This document shows positions 1-9,100 of a stretch of DNA of 64,000 nt, in pieces. The stretch covers positions 175,133 to 239,132 of the forward strand of contig CACRXP010000019.1 in assembly GCA_902702965.1 (NCBI GenBank), written 5' to 3'. The notes beneath the pieces are model-generated. The model had not been told where the DNA came from. It saw only the letters and a list, made by a program, of their open reading frames with translations, and searched no databases. Made by a program: the position numbers and the translations under genes. Position 1 is the stretch's first letter, and each line of letters opens with the position of its first letter. The DNA is from Spirometra erinaceieuropaei. Taxonomy: Eukaryota; Platyhelminthes; Cestoda; Diphyllobothriidea; Diphyllobothriidae.

Positions 1-690
1 TTCCCATGTCCGCCCTCTCATTTCGCCCCCACCCGCCCCCCACCCTCTCCCCGGCATGATGAATGCTCCCCGCACGTTGCACTCCAAATCACGCCGCACC
101 AGTTCTCTCTCATACTTGGATGACTTCTCTCTCCCCTCCCCCTTCACCATATGCACCCGCATACTAGACCCACGTTTCAGGTTACCTATCACGTTTAAGC
201 TCTCTAGGTCGATCGTTGATTGAACAGTTTTGCCTGGTAAATAACTATGCAATGACCGTACGCAGCTGAATGAGAGGTCCCGAAATTTATGACGTCATTA
301 AATTCTGCATGCTTTGTCGCCTTCGCCTTGTTCAAATTTATCCCGGGAAACCACTGCTTCGACGTGCTAATTGTCAAGGCATTTTCGGTAGGAATATTCA
401 CCATGGATGAGGCCGCTCACTGGTCAGGGTACGCGGCACTCGGGTTAAAGCCCCTGCCGGTAGCTGTGCATGAACTAATACGATATGCTGATAGTATGAT
501 GCTGACAGAGACGAGGGTTAAACCTACGTCACCAAAGGCTTTGTCTGGGTGCAGCTGGTTGACAACGACTAGTCTGTTAGGTGCGACTTTTCTAGTCTTC
601 GACGACTTTGTCGGCTATCCCTTTCGGTATTATTGCTTCCTCATATTCGACGGCTAGCGCCGGTCCTAAACGGCGCCACAAAACACAACT
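1..690. other. unassigned non-coding DNA
   Basis: No gene or repeat recognised. The first ~150 bases are rich in C and T, with several runs of C. An open frame at 289-657 on the plus strand (122 codons) has no motif I know and is within the length expected by chance in AT-rich DNA, so I do not call it a gene. Confidence 0.5.
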
Positions 691-699
691 GTATGAACA

Positions 700-861
700 T
701 TTCTAATTATTGATTAATGGGCAAAACTGCGCGTATCCAAGACCCAGAGGCAGCGAAAGGTGGGTACGAATACGGCTGTCTGACGGCAGCTAGTAAGTCC
801 CAAATGACAATCCTATCCCGTTTTACATTTGTTGAACGTTCTTTCAGCATATATATATATA
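700..861 (+). mobile_element. PLE-beta 3'-end remnant, left part (split by later insertions)
   Basis: This stretch matches, in the same orientation, the downstream part of the beta Penelope-like element at about 5680-5830: the shared landmarks include GACCCAG-GGCAGCGAAA, the ACGGC(A/G)(G)CTAGTA(A/T)GTC block and the CTTTCAGCATAT end. The match resumes at 2466, so this and 2466-2778 were once continuous and were separated by the PLE and SINE lying between them. No coding sequence remains. It is the 3' untranslated part only, so it was either 5'-truncated at insertion or eroded afterwards. Confidence 0.65.
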
Positions 862-864
862 TAT
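849..864. repeat. (AT)8 microsatellite at an insertion junction
   Basis: Eight AT units seen directly. Another TATATATA tract sits at about 2463, on the far side of the nested insertion. The related copy at about 5818-5830 has only a short AT-rich stretch here, so the tract either served as the target or was created or expanded by insertion. Confidence 0.9.
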
Positions 865-906
865 GCCTCATAGATATAGCGAAAAATGCTGACCCCAGGT
901 GTTAAT

Positions 907-935
907 ATGGAAGGGGAAGATGAGGCGATTTCTGG
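907..935. repeat. inverted copy of the PLE 3' terminus (left partner)
   Basis: This segment (ATGGAAGGGGAAGATGAGGC...) is the near-perfect reverse complement of 2137-2166 (...GCCTCATCTTCCTCTTCCAT). It sits exactly where the PLE coding homology begins. It is therefore an element-derived 5' end and not host DNA. Confidence 0.75.
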
Positions 936-1464
936 ACTACTGTTTGCACACGTACTTCACGTTTAACGGCCAAATTTACGAGCAAATCCAAGGAGCCCCA
1001 ATGGGGTCCCCAATCTCCGGCTACCTGGCTGAGGTGGTCTTGCAAGAATTGGAAACTCGCGTCTTCCAGACATACAAGACGAAATTCTGGATGAGCTACG
1101 TAGACGACACCTTTGTCATCTTACACCGAGACGCAAAAGGCAACTTTAAAAGAGAATTTGACTCGGTATTTCCACAAATTCAATTTACGATGGAGAAAGA
1201 AAATAACGGAGTGCTCCCTTTTCTCGACATCCAGGCATCGAGGCAGGAAGACGGAACCCTCCAGACTGGTGTCCTTCGAAAGGCGACAGACACGCAGAAA
1301 ATTCTTCATTACAACAGCAATCACCCCTGTCGCATAAACGCAGTTGTGTCCGGACCCTTTTTCGCCACATCCACACACACTGCAGCACAGACGCCGAGAA
1401 TCTGCGGGAGCGTAAAACCCCATGGCGCCTCTTCCTTTCCAGTGGATTTCCACACAGTTTTCTG
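908..1464 (+). pseudogene. PLE-alpha reverse transcriptase, C-terminal part
   Basis: RNA-directed DNA polymerase fragment. Visible in order: the LDYCLHTYFTFNGQIYEQ segment just before motif B; motif B QGAPMGSPISGYLAE; the catalytic motif C YVDDTFVI, whose two aspartates are intact; the QIQFTMEKENNGVLPFLDI segment; then the thumb start with YNSNHP. The frame is lost at about 1326-1332, where the next expected segment (HKRSCVRTLF-like) continues in another frame and joins the endonuclease ORF. The N-terminal half with motif A is absent, so it cannot be functional. A family member is normally well over 600 residues with the endonuclease; only about 390 codons are represented here over both frames. 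Confidence 0.85.
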
Positions 1465-1473
1465 AACAAATGT

Positions 1474-2088
1474 TTGTACCGAAGGCACACGAAGACGGAT
1501 GGTGAGGAGAAACAAAGACCACAAATCTTCCGTGTCTTACCCTACACGAGTAACGTCTCCGAAGCTACTGAGCGCATGCTAAGGCCGCTAGGCGTGGGCG
1601 TTGGTCACCGACCGGAGGCCACCATCCGGCGCTTAATCATGCAGCCCAAGGACCGGCTACCACCTGCAGACACGTCAGGCGTCATTTACCGCGTGAAATG
1701 TCTGAGGTGTCTAGCCAACTACTGTGGCATGACCGACAAACGCCTAAGAACGCGCATGTATGAGCACACTGTGGCCGAAAGGCGAAAGGACGTAATATCG
1801 CATGTCGCCATGCACTGTCTGGAAAACAATCACAAATTCGAATTTGACGGTGCCCAAGTGCTCGGCCGAGCCGAAAGCAAACTAGCGAGGGAAGTAATCG
1901 CGGCCTGTAAATCAGACAGCAACTCGATAAACCGCAGTATCGATTTCCCAGCGACATACGAGGCCGTCAGGCATTATTTACGCGCGAGAGGAAGGCCAAT
2001 CAGAAGAAAACGGGACGATCCTATCGGATGCGCAACCGCAGATGGCCTATTTGAACCCGGTATTTCTCACTCAGTCTATCTCCGATGA
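1474..2088 (+). pseudogene. PLE-alpha linker and GIY-YIG endonuclease domain
   Basis: Continuation of the PLE polyprotein after the frameshift. The linker carries LGVGVGHRPEATIRRLIM, typical of this lineage, followed by a GIY-YIG-type nuclease region: SGVIYRVKC (GIY equivalent), CxxC-like KCLRC, YCGMT (YIG equivalent), then RLRTRMYEH with the arginine and histidine/glutamate positions expected near the active site. HVAMHCLENNHKFEF follows. The domain is open to a stop at 2088. PLEs use this endonuclease to nick target DNA for primed reverse transcription. The ATG at 1474 is simply the first in frame and not a true start. The reading frame opens before it. Confidence 0.85.
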
Positions 2089-2120
2089 TGTGCTCAAGCA
2101 TGAACACGAAACGTCAGATG
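2077..2120 (+). ncRNA. hammerhead ribozyme remnant, PLE-alpha 1
   Basis: Core boxes: CCGATGA (2082-2088; consensus CUGANGA, so U4 is C), then an extra T, a GTG/CAC stem II base (2090-2092 with 2105-2107), GAAAC (2108-2112) and GTC (2113-2115). Stem I pairs 2077-2081 with 2116-2120 over five base pairs. Stem III is only the self-complementary ACGT. The U4 change hits an invariant residue, so self-cleavage is unlikely. Hammerheads at PLE ends are known from the literature. This fold is read by eye. Confidence 0.7.
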
Positions 2121-2231
2121 AATAAACCTCCTTCCCAAGAGATCGCCTCATCTTCCTCTTCCATATATATGCGGCTGCTGGTTGGGCTCGAGAGAGAGCT
2201 CTTAAGGCACAACGGAACGAGTGAGTTCCGT

Positions 2232-2464
2232 ATGAACGATCGGTGAGCGCCCCCGTCCACTGTATGTTCCCGATCGAAAACCGACAAGGCAACGGGCTCG
2301 TGACCCGGTGAGTAGAGGCGTTGACTTCTAAACCAACAGGTCGCGAGTTCGAGGCTCAGGTGTTCCACACTTCGGGCTTGGGTATGGCTGACTGACGACG
2401 GCTAATAAGCCAGAAATGGCCATTCCAGTCTCCCTTGTCTTTGTCGGTAATGTTATTCTGCCTA
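2232..2464 (+). mobile_element. tRNA-derived SINE, full copy
   Basis: A ~230-bp element with a tRNA-like head (about 2294-2367) that includes a pol III B box AGTTCGAGGCT (2346-2356) and an A-box-like GTGACCCGGTGAGTAGAGG. A body containing TGACGACGGCTAATAAGCC and CCCTTGTCTTTGTCGGTAAT follows, ending at TTCTGCC next to a TATATATA tract. A near-identical copy lies inverted at 46803-47035, and shorter relatives lie at 36720-36791, 37963-38112 and 47468-47632. No coding sequence. Mobilisation would need a partner LINE/PLE machinery that I cannot identify from the tail. Confidence 0.75.
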
Positions 2465-2465
2465 T

Positions 2466-2778
2466 ATATATGTCTATATACAAGATGGTACGTATCTATG
2501 TGATAAAAAGTAATAAGGCCTTTAGGAAATACAAGAAGATTTATTCCGTGAGTGTTCGACACAGGTTCACTAGGTCGTTTCTAGACCTATGGCAAATGAG
2601 GGAAACAGCCGACACTTTTAAAATGGTCAAAAATTCAATACTGCCTTGTAATTCCTCCCAATAACTTATGGTCTTGATCGACAGCCCGTGTTGATTGTCT
2701 GTGGTCTCCTCCTACTAGTAAACAACGTCAAATTCAGCGTGCCGTTTAATGCATAATTCATTTGAATACGTGTCCTCT
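2466..2778 (+). mobile_element. PLE-beta 3'-end remnant, right part
   Basis: Matches 5825-6155 in direct orientation. Shared landmarks are AAGATGGTAC/GAGGATGGTAC, AATAAGGCCTTT, GGGAAACAGCC, TATGGTCTTG and TGTTGATTG. It completes the remnant started at 700-861. It stops at about 2778, where the minus-strand beta PLE begins. The region holds no reading frame of note. Confidence 0.65.
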
Positions 2779-3131
2779 AATAATGCACGGCCATTTTTAG
2801 ATGGACAGGCAAGAACAATACGCGCTTTATCCCAAGCAAACTTATGGCAAGTTACCAGTAAGTGCATGGCAACTTGAAACTATGGGCCTGCCCCCTCACG
2901 TCCCGTTTATGTTGGTGTGTGCGCGTAGAGGCCCAATTTCCAGTATAGTCAAAGTACACTGCACTGCAGATATCACACAAAATCCTGTAGATGCCCTTTT
3001 TCTTATCTAAATAGCAAACACTTTTCCTATGGTTTACGGGCTTGTTGCTAAGTGTAATTGTCGACTTCTGCACCACTTGCATTTTATGCTTCCTTGGGTT
3101 CGTGATAGAAGCAGACAAGCGAGTTCCAGGC

Positions 3132-3139
3132 AGCCGTTC
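3132..3139. repeat. probable target-site duplication (left), palindromic insert
   Basis: AGCCGTTC here and AGCGTTC at 3326-3332 flank the palindrome and differ by one base, as expected of an aged target duplication. The right copy is partly ambiguous because it overlaps the element's TCTGA end. Confidence 0.45.
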
Positions 3140-3178
3140 AGAAGACGAAGATGCGATCACCGGAACAAAAAATGTATT

Positions 3179-3222
3179 GGCCCGACGTTTCGGATTCTCA
3201 CTCAAATCCACCATCAGAGATA
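3179..3222 (-). ncRNA. hammerhead ribozyme remnant, left arm
   Basis: On the minus strand the core reads CTGATGG (3217-3211; A9 changed to G), extra T, a stem II of GGATTT/GAATCC type, and GAAACGTC (3191-3184). The cleavage triplet GTC and stem III ACGT are kept. The A9 change should weaken or abolish activity. Confidence 0.7.
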
Positions 3223-3241
3223 TTCGCCCTTTATCTGCGAA

Positions 3242-3285
3242 TGTCTCTGATGGTGGATTCGAGTGAGAATCCGAAACCTCAGGTC
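3242..3285 (+). ncRNA. hammerhead ribozyme remnant, right arm
   Basis: Plus-strand core CTGATGG (3247-3253), extra T, stem II GGATTC/GAATCC with loop GAGTGA, then GAAACCTC (3273-3280). It has the same A9-to-G change as its inverted partner, so the mutation probably predates the dimerisation or was copied. It also carries a G-to-C change that breaks the self-complementary ACGT of stem III. Confidence 0.7.
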
Positions 3286-4999
3286 AATAAATGTCTTGTT
3301 CCAGTGATCGCATCTTCGTCTTCTGAGCGTTCTTGGGTGTTTTTCAGCGAATTGAGATACGTTTTTAATGTGCGGAGGTGTTCCCCAAGTTTTTTTTGTT
3401 TGGGCGCGTGATCGGAACAATCTAGTCCCTTGTCGATTTCTTTCAAATCCCGCTGTTTCATGTGACGGCGTAAAAAAATGGTTGTGTTACCCACTTTGGG
3501 AGAAGAGTCCGAACAAGCAATCAAATTTGACCTGGTAATTAGTCCTGTCTGAGTAGTTCGTTTTTGCTCGATTAAGTAGGCTGGTAACTGCAGTCCGTTA
3601 GGGTTATTGCTGCTGTAGGGCAAAACAGTGTCCGCACAAGTTTCGCTGCGATAAACTGGTGAGTGAAATGTCCCGTCATTCACTTGCCGTACCAGGTCGT
3701 CAAGGTAAAGGAGTTTGCTGTCGTCAGTAAGTTAATAATACTGTAAAGCATTTCCAAGAGATCTAACTTAGAGACAACAAAAGTGTCATCTACGCATCGC
3801 ATTCATAATTTTTGGATTAATTAACGATAGGTTCATAGCTTTTAATTTTTTCGTCGTGATTTCAGCAAGAAAACCGAAGATAGGCGATTCCATGTGAGCT
3901 CCTTTATCGCTTGGTAATATCCGTGTGTAAATGAGAAGTTAATTTCCGGAACAAAACATCTAAGATGTTAAGCAAAGCATGAACTAGGAAGTACGGAGCA
4001 TAGGAGTGGAGGCGTTCTTCTGTGCTTAATCCTGCCAGAATCAGCGGTTTGGACGTGGTGATAAACCCGCCATCGAAAAATACCATTATCGCATCAGTTG
4101 GCATTGCGAGCCCTCGTAGTTTGTCTAAGAATTCCATGAGATTTTCGATCAATTTTCATACTACCGTGTCGATGAATGGAGTTTCGGAATAGTCACTTGG
4201 GGATCTTGTAATTGAGTGCGCCGATTAATGATTCTATCGGCCGCAATGGTACTTCCGATTTGTGCATTTTAGGTAGCCCATTAATCTTCGCGATGGTAAG
4301 TCCACTATGTTTCTGGGATTTCGCAGTATCCCGTGATATTTGCATCTTTGCCAAAAAACGCTTTAGTTTCTTATCTACAGAAGAACTTTGTGCCTTGGTA
4401 ATCCTGTGGCAAAAGAGGTATGAGTTGATCTGCTCATCAACGATGACAGCATCTTTTTCTTATAGGTTTGTTTTCCCAAAATAGCAGCTTTATCTGCTTT
4501 ATGTGCCACGGCATGACAATGCTGTGGCCATTTTTAGTCTCAAGCGTATTTTTTTCTGCATGCAACAGAACTAAAAGTTAATTTCGGTTCTTCGAGGCGT
4601 GTATGTTGCTATTGCAAACATCAAAAGGCTCATCTTCGGAGGATTCTCTAATGATATAATGCGCTCAGAATATTCAAGAAAGTCCAGGTAGTTTACAGGG
4701 AGAAGATTGTAATTCATCCCCTTTGTAAGCACCCACTCTTTGCTTATTGTGAGAATTCTCGAAGACAGATTTGCTAAATGTGTCGAAAAATTCTAATTTG
4801 AAAAAGTTGTCGGAAAACAAACATCATGTTTGTTTAAAACAGTTCTTCTTGTTCTGCAATTTGATGCCAGAAACATGGAAAATTCTTTCAGTTAGTGATC
4901 CTAGTAAGGGCGAAGGAGGGTTATCTCGGCAGCATTGTAAACAATGTTCATTTGAAGCTAGAGATTTCTGAAGTCAATTAAAGACATCAGTTACGAATG

Positions 5000-6155
5000 T
5001 GCGCAACCTACGCTGATCAGAACAAGGTGCAAAATAGTTTCCTTAAGTAGCTCTTATGACAGATTTTTATTCGCCGAATTTTGGAAAAATCGAACGGCAG
5101 AAAAAAGAAGCATTTAAGACAAGAAATGGATGTCCATTACTCAGCAAGATAAATCCTGACAACAACAGGTACCAGATAGAACTTAAATATTTGTTCGTAT
5201 TCTTTTCCCAAATTAGAAAACGCAGAGATATTCTACGCTGGTGTATGAGATAACAGGAATTAAAGGAAAAAACAGAGAACTAGTTTGTTTCGATCGAGCG
5301 CAAAGCAAAAAACCTGGAGAACACATTCGCACATGTAAAACGTATCGGAATTCGCCGAAAGATACCCAAAGAAACATCAATTACATGCAATGCACAAGCC
5401 GCCAATCACATTACGGAACACCCTCGTCCTCCGCAAGGGTATGGTCTGCGATTTAGATAAGAAAGCGGCTGTCTATATGATTTTGTGTGACATCTGCAAA
5501 GCTGTGTACTGTGGGTACCCTGGAAATTTGGCCTCTACGCGCACATATGAACATTAATTGGCCGCGGGGAGGCTAGACTAATTGTTCTAAATTGTTATGC
5601 ACTTACTGAGAACTTGCCATAGCTTTGCCTAGGAAAAGAACGCGTATTTTTCATGGCTGTCCATCTATAAAAACCCGTGAATTAGTGATCGACGGGCAAA
5701 CCGATGCGTGTGTGAGACCCAGGGGCAGCGAAAATTGGGTATGGAAACAGCTGACGGCGACTAGTATGTCACAACTGACAATCCTGCTTTCCTTACCAAT
5801 ATCGAACCCCCCTTCAGCATATCTATTGATATGGAGGATGGTACATAATTATATGATAGAAACTAATAAGGCCTTTGGAAAATGCAACAAGCTGTATTCC
5901 GTAAGATTTTGACACTGGTTCCAAGGTCGTCTTCAGACGTAGGTCATGTGTGGGAAACAGCCAAAACTTTAAAAAGGGTAAAAAAATTAACGTTGTCTTT
6001 CAACTAATACCAGTGATTCATGGTCTTGGGTGATATCTCGTGTTGATTGGCCGTGGTTTCTTCCGTCTTTCCGTAAGATTATTATAAGCAGCGTCTGGTT
6101 CAGTGTGTCCCGGTCTCTGCGTGATTCATCGGAATAAATGATTCCAAAATTTCGT
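5000..6155 (+). pseudogene. PLE-beta, 5'-truncated plus-strand copy
   Basis: Begins within the RT thumb/linker. The stretch about 5170-5260 aligns with the minus-strand copy around 3540-3440. The linker KKPGEHIRTCKTYRNSPKDTQRN (5305-5375) is followed by the GIY-YIG part MVCDLDKKAAVYMILCDICKAVYCGYPGN...STRTYEH (5440-5556), which ends in an in-frame stop where the minus copy continues. The 3' UTR then runs from 5580 to about 6155 and shares GCACTTACTG, AACTTGCCATA and CTGTCCATCTA with the minus copy. The two beta copies point away from each other, with their 5' sides meeting at about 5000. Confidence 0.75.
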
Positions 6156-6159
6156 GGTC

Positions 6160-9100
6160 ATTTGCGAAAATCTCAGGGCAAGATAGAGGAGACCATAAGA
6201 AACGAACGGGATCTGTCAATCGATGCTATGGCTTATTGGCAGAAATTACAAGACAGCATTACATTTCTGACCCTTATAGATGCGTTGACTGCTTTTCAAA
6301 TATTCCGGACGTCTGAAAGCGACCTGAAAAATGGGTGCTGAACATCAATGGAATAAATTTTTGCTGCTTTATTTCGAAAGGATTTATTACTTTTTTTAAA
6401 CGTTTTGCGAATTCCATTTTACCACGCATACGTATGTGTACATTTCTGCTTGACAGATGATTGAATCGGGCTTTTGGCAAACGCATTAACTTATATCCCA
6501 GACACGCAATCTCCTGGTGTTTCGTCCGCTGCATGACGCACTTGGTAGGGGCATGGCTACACACTGGGTCTTTCAGCGCTCTGTGTGTGGTTTCTGGTAT
6601 GCGAACTATAGAGACAACTTAGGGTACTTATTTCAGAAATTATCATTGGAAAACGTAGAGGAAAGAGCCCAGGCATGGCAATTTGCGTCAGATCCGAGAT
6701 GCCAGTGCACCTTTGAGTCCACGTCATATAAGGTTTTATTATTAGTCTTACTACTAGCTTGAAGAATGGACATTAAGTGATGATCTCGCTGTAGTTGATT
6801 TTACTCAAATCATATGCTCATTGACATTTCGCCTTTGATCCAAAGAAAATCATGCCTTCATTCAAGCACTCACAAACCCACCCATCATTTGAGACCGGAA
6901 TCACAGACATGCGTCTACGCACGACGCAGATGCTCCACAGGCGAAACGAACTTCATAAATGTGTCATCACCTTGCACATATTGTTGCAACTAATCGTGTT
7001 CTTATTTAGGCAATAAATGAGCATACACCGATATACAGGGTTAACTACGCAGGCAAGCCCGTAACAGTGTTTTGCCAATCTGCTTCCTCTTTTTGCCATC
7101 TTCCCTGTTTGCCGACTTTGGTTTTTCGATGTAAGTGACGTATTTCATTCATTAAGATTTGGTTTATCTCAGAAAACCAATTAATCAGTGTACCATTTCA
7201 TGTGTGAATATATATGCATAAATGCATACGCATATATCGTGTGTGATATATTCCGGAAAATTTTAAACAAAAATCTCAACTGTGCTCTCAGTAAAAAGGT
7301 ACTGCACAGACGGAGCTGCAATACTGATCGTTTTTTCAACAAAGTCCCGATATTTTAATCATGTGGAGATGTCCATTCTTGTCTGCCTTTCTTTTGCCCG
7401 CCTGAAAGAACCACACTCGATAAAAGTTGACCACGTTATCAGTATGACTTTTTTTCATTGATTTTGTATCGCACAAAGAATAAAAACTAGTTTCTAGAAA
7501 AAATGTACACATAATATATTCGTTACAAGTAAGTAGCTAAGTAGATCTCCTTTTAAACTTACACTCTGTCACCAGTAGTCTTGAAAACAATCTTCAGTTA
7601 CATTTAGATTTTTCAAACAGCGTGCTATATATTTCTCCGTATATAAAAATACTTACATTTTTCACACTGCTAAGAGTATGAAATGCACGTTTAATATAAT
7701 ATGGCAATAAATAAGAGCTATAAGCAACACCTATAAATAGAGTGACAAATGTTGCATGAAAAGACATTTTACGCCTTTCATGGGCTTTAGATCATATGCA
7801 TTTTAAATTAGAAGATCCTTGTTTTCCGATGCCATTTAGGTTATAACTGACAAAATGCGGTTAATTTAGGTAAGCTCCCATATTACTTGGAAATACGTCT
7901 AAATTAAGCAATCAAAATTCCCTGGCAGTTACCGGTTACTAGAGCAACATTAAAACCAAATATTAAAAACCCATATTATAATGCCTAGAAGTAATATTCA
8001 TTTTGGAAAAGCAAACATTGCGAAAACGCTAAAAATTAATTCATACGAGTAAACGTACGTTTTATGGGCACACGAGACACGCCCCTATAAATGCCTGAGT
8101 AGAAAAACAACAGGGACGTTGAAATGGTCTTTCACAGACTGCTATACGCACACAATCCTTAGGAATTAGTATTGTATTAAGCATTTTATTTGGACGATGA
8201 CCTGCACTCTGAGTATGGATTTCAAAAACAGGCTTTTAAGAATTGACCGTATCTACTTCGATTTTAATCGAAATAGGTGTGATTTGTGTCTGATTTTACC
8301 ACTGTGTACGCCACGGGAACAATTGATTTTGTGAGGACACATTATGTCCGACCGGTCACCGACTAATGCATTTGATAGAACTGGCAAATGTAGCTAAAAA
8401 CGCAGGATCTTTCGTCTAGTAAGTACGCTTTCTTTGCGTCCATTTTTTCTACAAATGTTCTTTTGCTAAGAACCTTGGGTTTTGAAGTATCTGTGAAATT
8501 TTGGTTAATACTTCGTAATTGCCACTTGTCAAATAAAAGGAATATTTACTACAAGGCATCCACAGCTTTCCTATATAGATATTTTTAGCAAAATTGAAAG
8601 TATTTTCTTGCGGAGATGGCCGTTTGGGTCATATGAGTAAACTTACACAAGCAAAAACCTCGTCGTTGAGAAAAACATGCGCATACAACGAAACTCGGCA
8701 GTTGATACACCTTTGATTAATTTGAGAAAACGTCATTTAACAAGTTATTTCTGACTGAAGCGCTTAATTTGTTATTTTGTCGACGGACGCCTGCGTACTT
8801 TATTTTTAACCAAGGCAAAGTTTAAGCAAATATATAAACTTTCGGTCGGCCTGCTTCCTTTCGTAACAAATAACGATTGTTTTTCCGTTGTGTATGTAAG
8901 GACTTATTTTTATCTTTGTATCGGAATATCTTCGCACATCTGGTCACCTCAGGGTTCCGTTAGACGAATAAAAATCCACCGCACCATTATTATAATGATA
9001 CTGAAATATTGCTGTAGCTACTAGTTTCTCGACCGTTTCATTTCATAACTACGCATTTGTGGAAACCAGCCCATTTATTTTTGATTTTAACAAAGACACT

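Larger units (their letters stand above)
905..2166 (+). mobile_element. PLE-alpha 1: 5'-truncated Penelope-like retroelement
   Basis: A Penelope-like element that keeps the C-terminal half of the reverse transcriptase, the linker, the GIY-YIG endonuclease, a short 3' UTR and a hammerhead ribozyme near the end. It starts within the RT fingers/palm; motif A and everything before it are missing. The coding part is open from 899 to 2088 apart from one frameshift at about 1326-1332, making it one of the least decayed copies here. Bases 907-935 are an inverted copy of the 3' terminus (2137-2166), so both ends read as the same tail in opposite orientation. Inferred mechanism: target-primed reverse transcription by the RT/endonuclease with an inverted terminal jump. 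Confidence 0.85.
3138..3326. mobile_element. palindromic hammerhead mini-element inside the beta PLE
   Basis: An inverted dimer of the PLE-alpha 3' terminus. The left arm (3138-3227) is the reverse complement of the right arm (3237-3326), with a ~9-base spacer. Each arm holds a hammerhead, a TTTATTGACC/GGTCAATAA-type spacer and the terminal GATCGCATCTTCGTCTTCTG-like tail. There is no coding sequence. It interrupts the minus-strand PLE-beta between its linker and its GIY-YIG domain. A clearer example of the same structure is at 29703-29894. Confidence 0.75.
2779..4990 (-). pseudogene. PLE-beta fossil, long copy (RT plus GIY-YIG)
   Basis: A heavily mutated Penelope-like element read on the minus strand. 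From the 5' side: N-terminal segment LSSRILTISKEWVL (about 4768-4700); AVIVDEQINSYLF and fingers GLPKMHKSEVPLRPIESL (about 4440-4240); motif A equivalent IMVFFDGGFITT (about 4100-4060); motif B GAHMESPIFGFLAE (about 3901-3857); a decayed motif C region (about 3815-3790); thumb VYRSETCADTVLPYSSNNPNG (about 3655-3590); linker to about 3330; then, after a palindromic insert at 3138-3326, the GIY-YIG part GIYRILCDICSAVYFDYTG...RTHQHKRD (about 3010-2890). Frameshifts and stops are frequent. It ends in a tail shared with the plus-strand copy at 5000-6150. Confidence 0.8.

Noticed and set aside
289..657. 122-codon plus-strand open frame
   Set aside because: No motif and no conservation partner. Frames of this length are expected by chance in 64 kb.
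2294..2367. Possible genuine tRNA gene
   Set aside because: The A and B boxes are present, but the cloverleaf is poor and the same head is attached to a conserved non-tRNA body in other copies, so it is a SINE head.
3029..3411. Plus-strand open frames across 3029-3411 resembling each other in several frames
   Set aside because: They are translations of the palindromic hammerhead DNA and the reverse strand of the PLE fossil.
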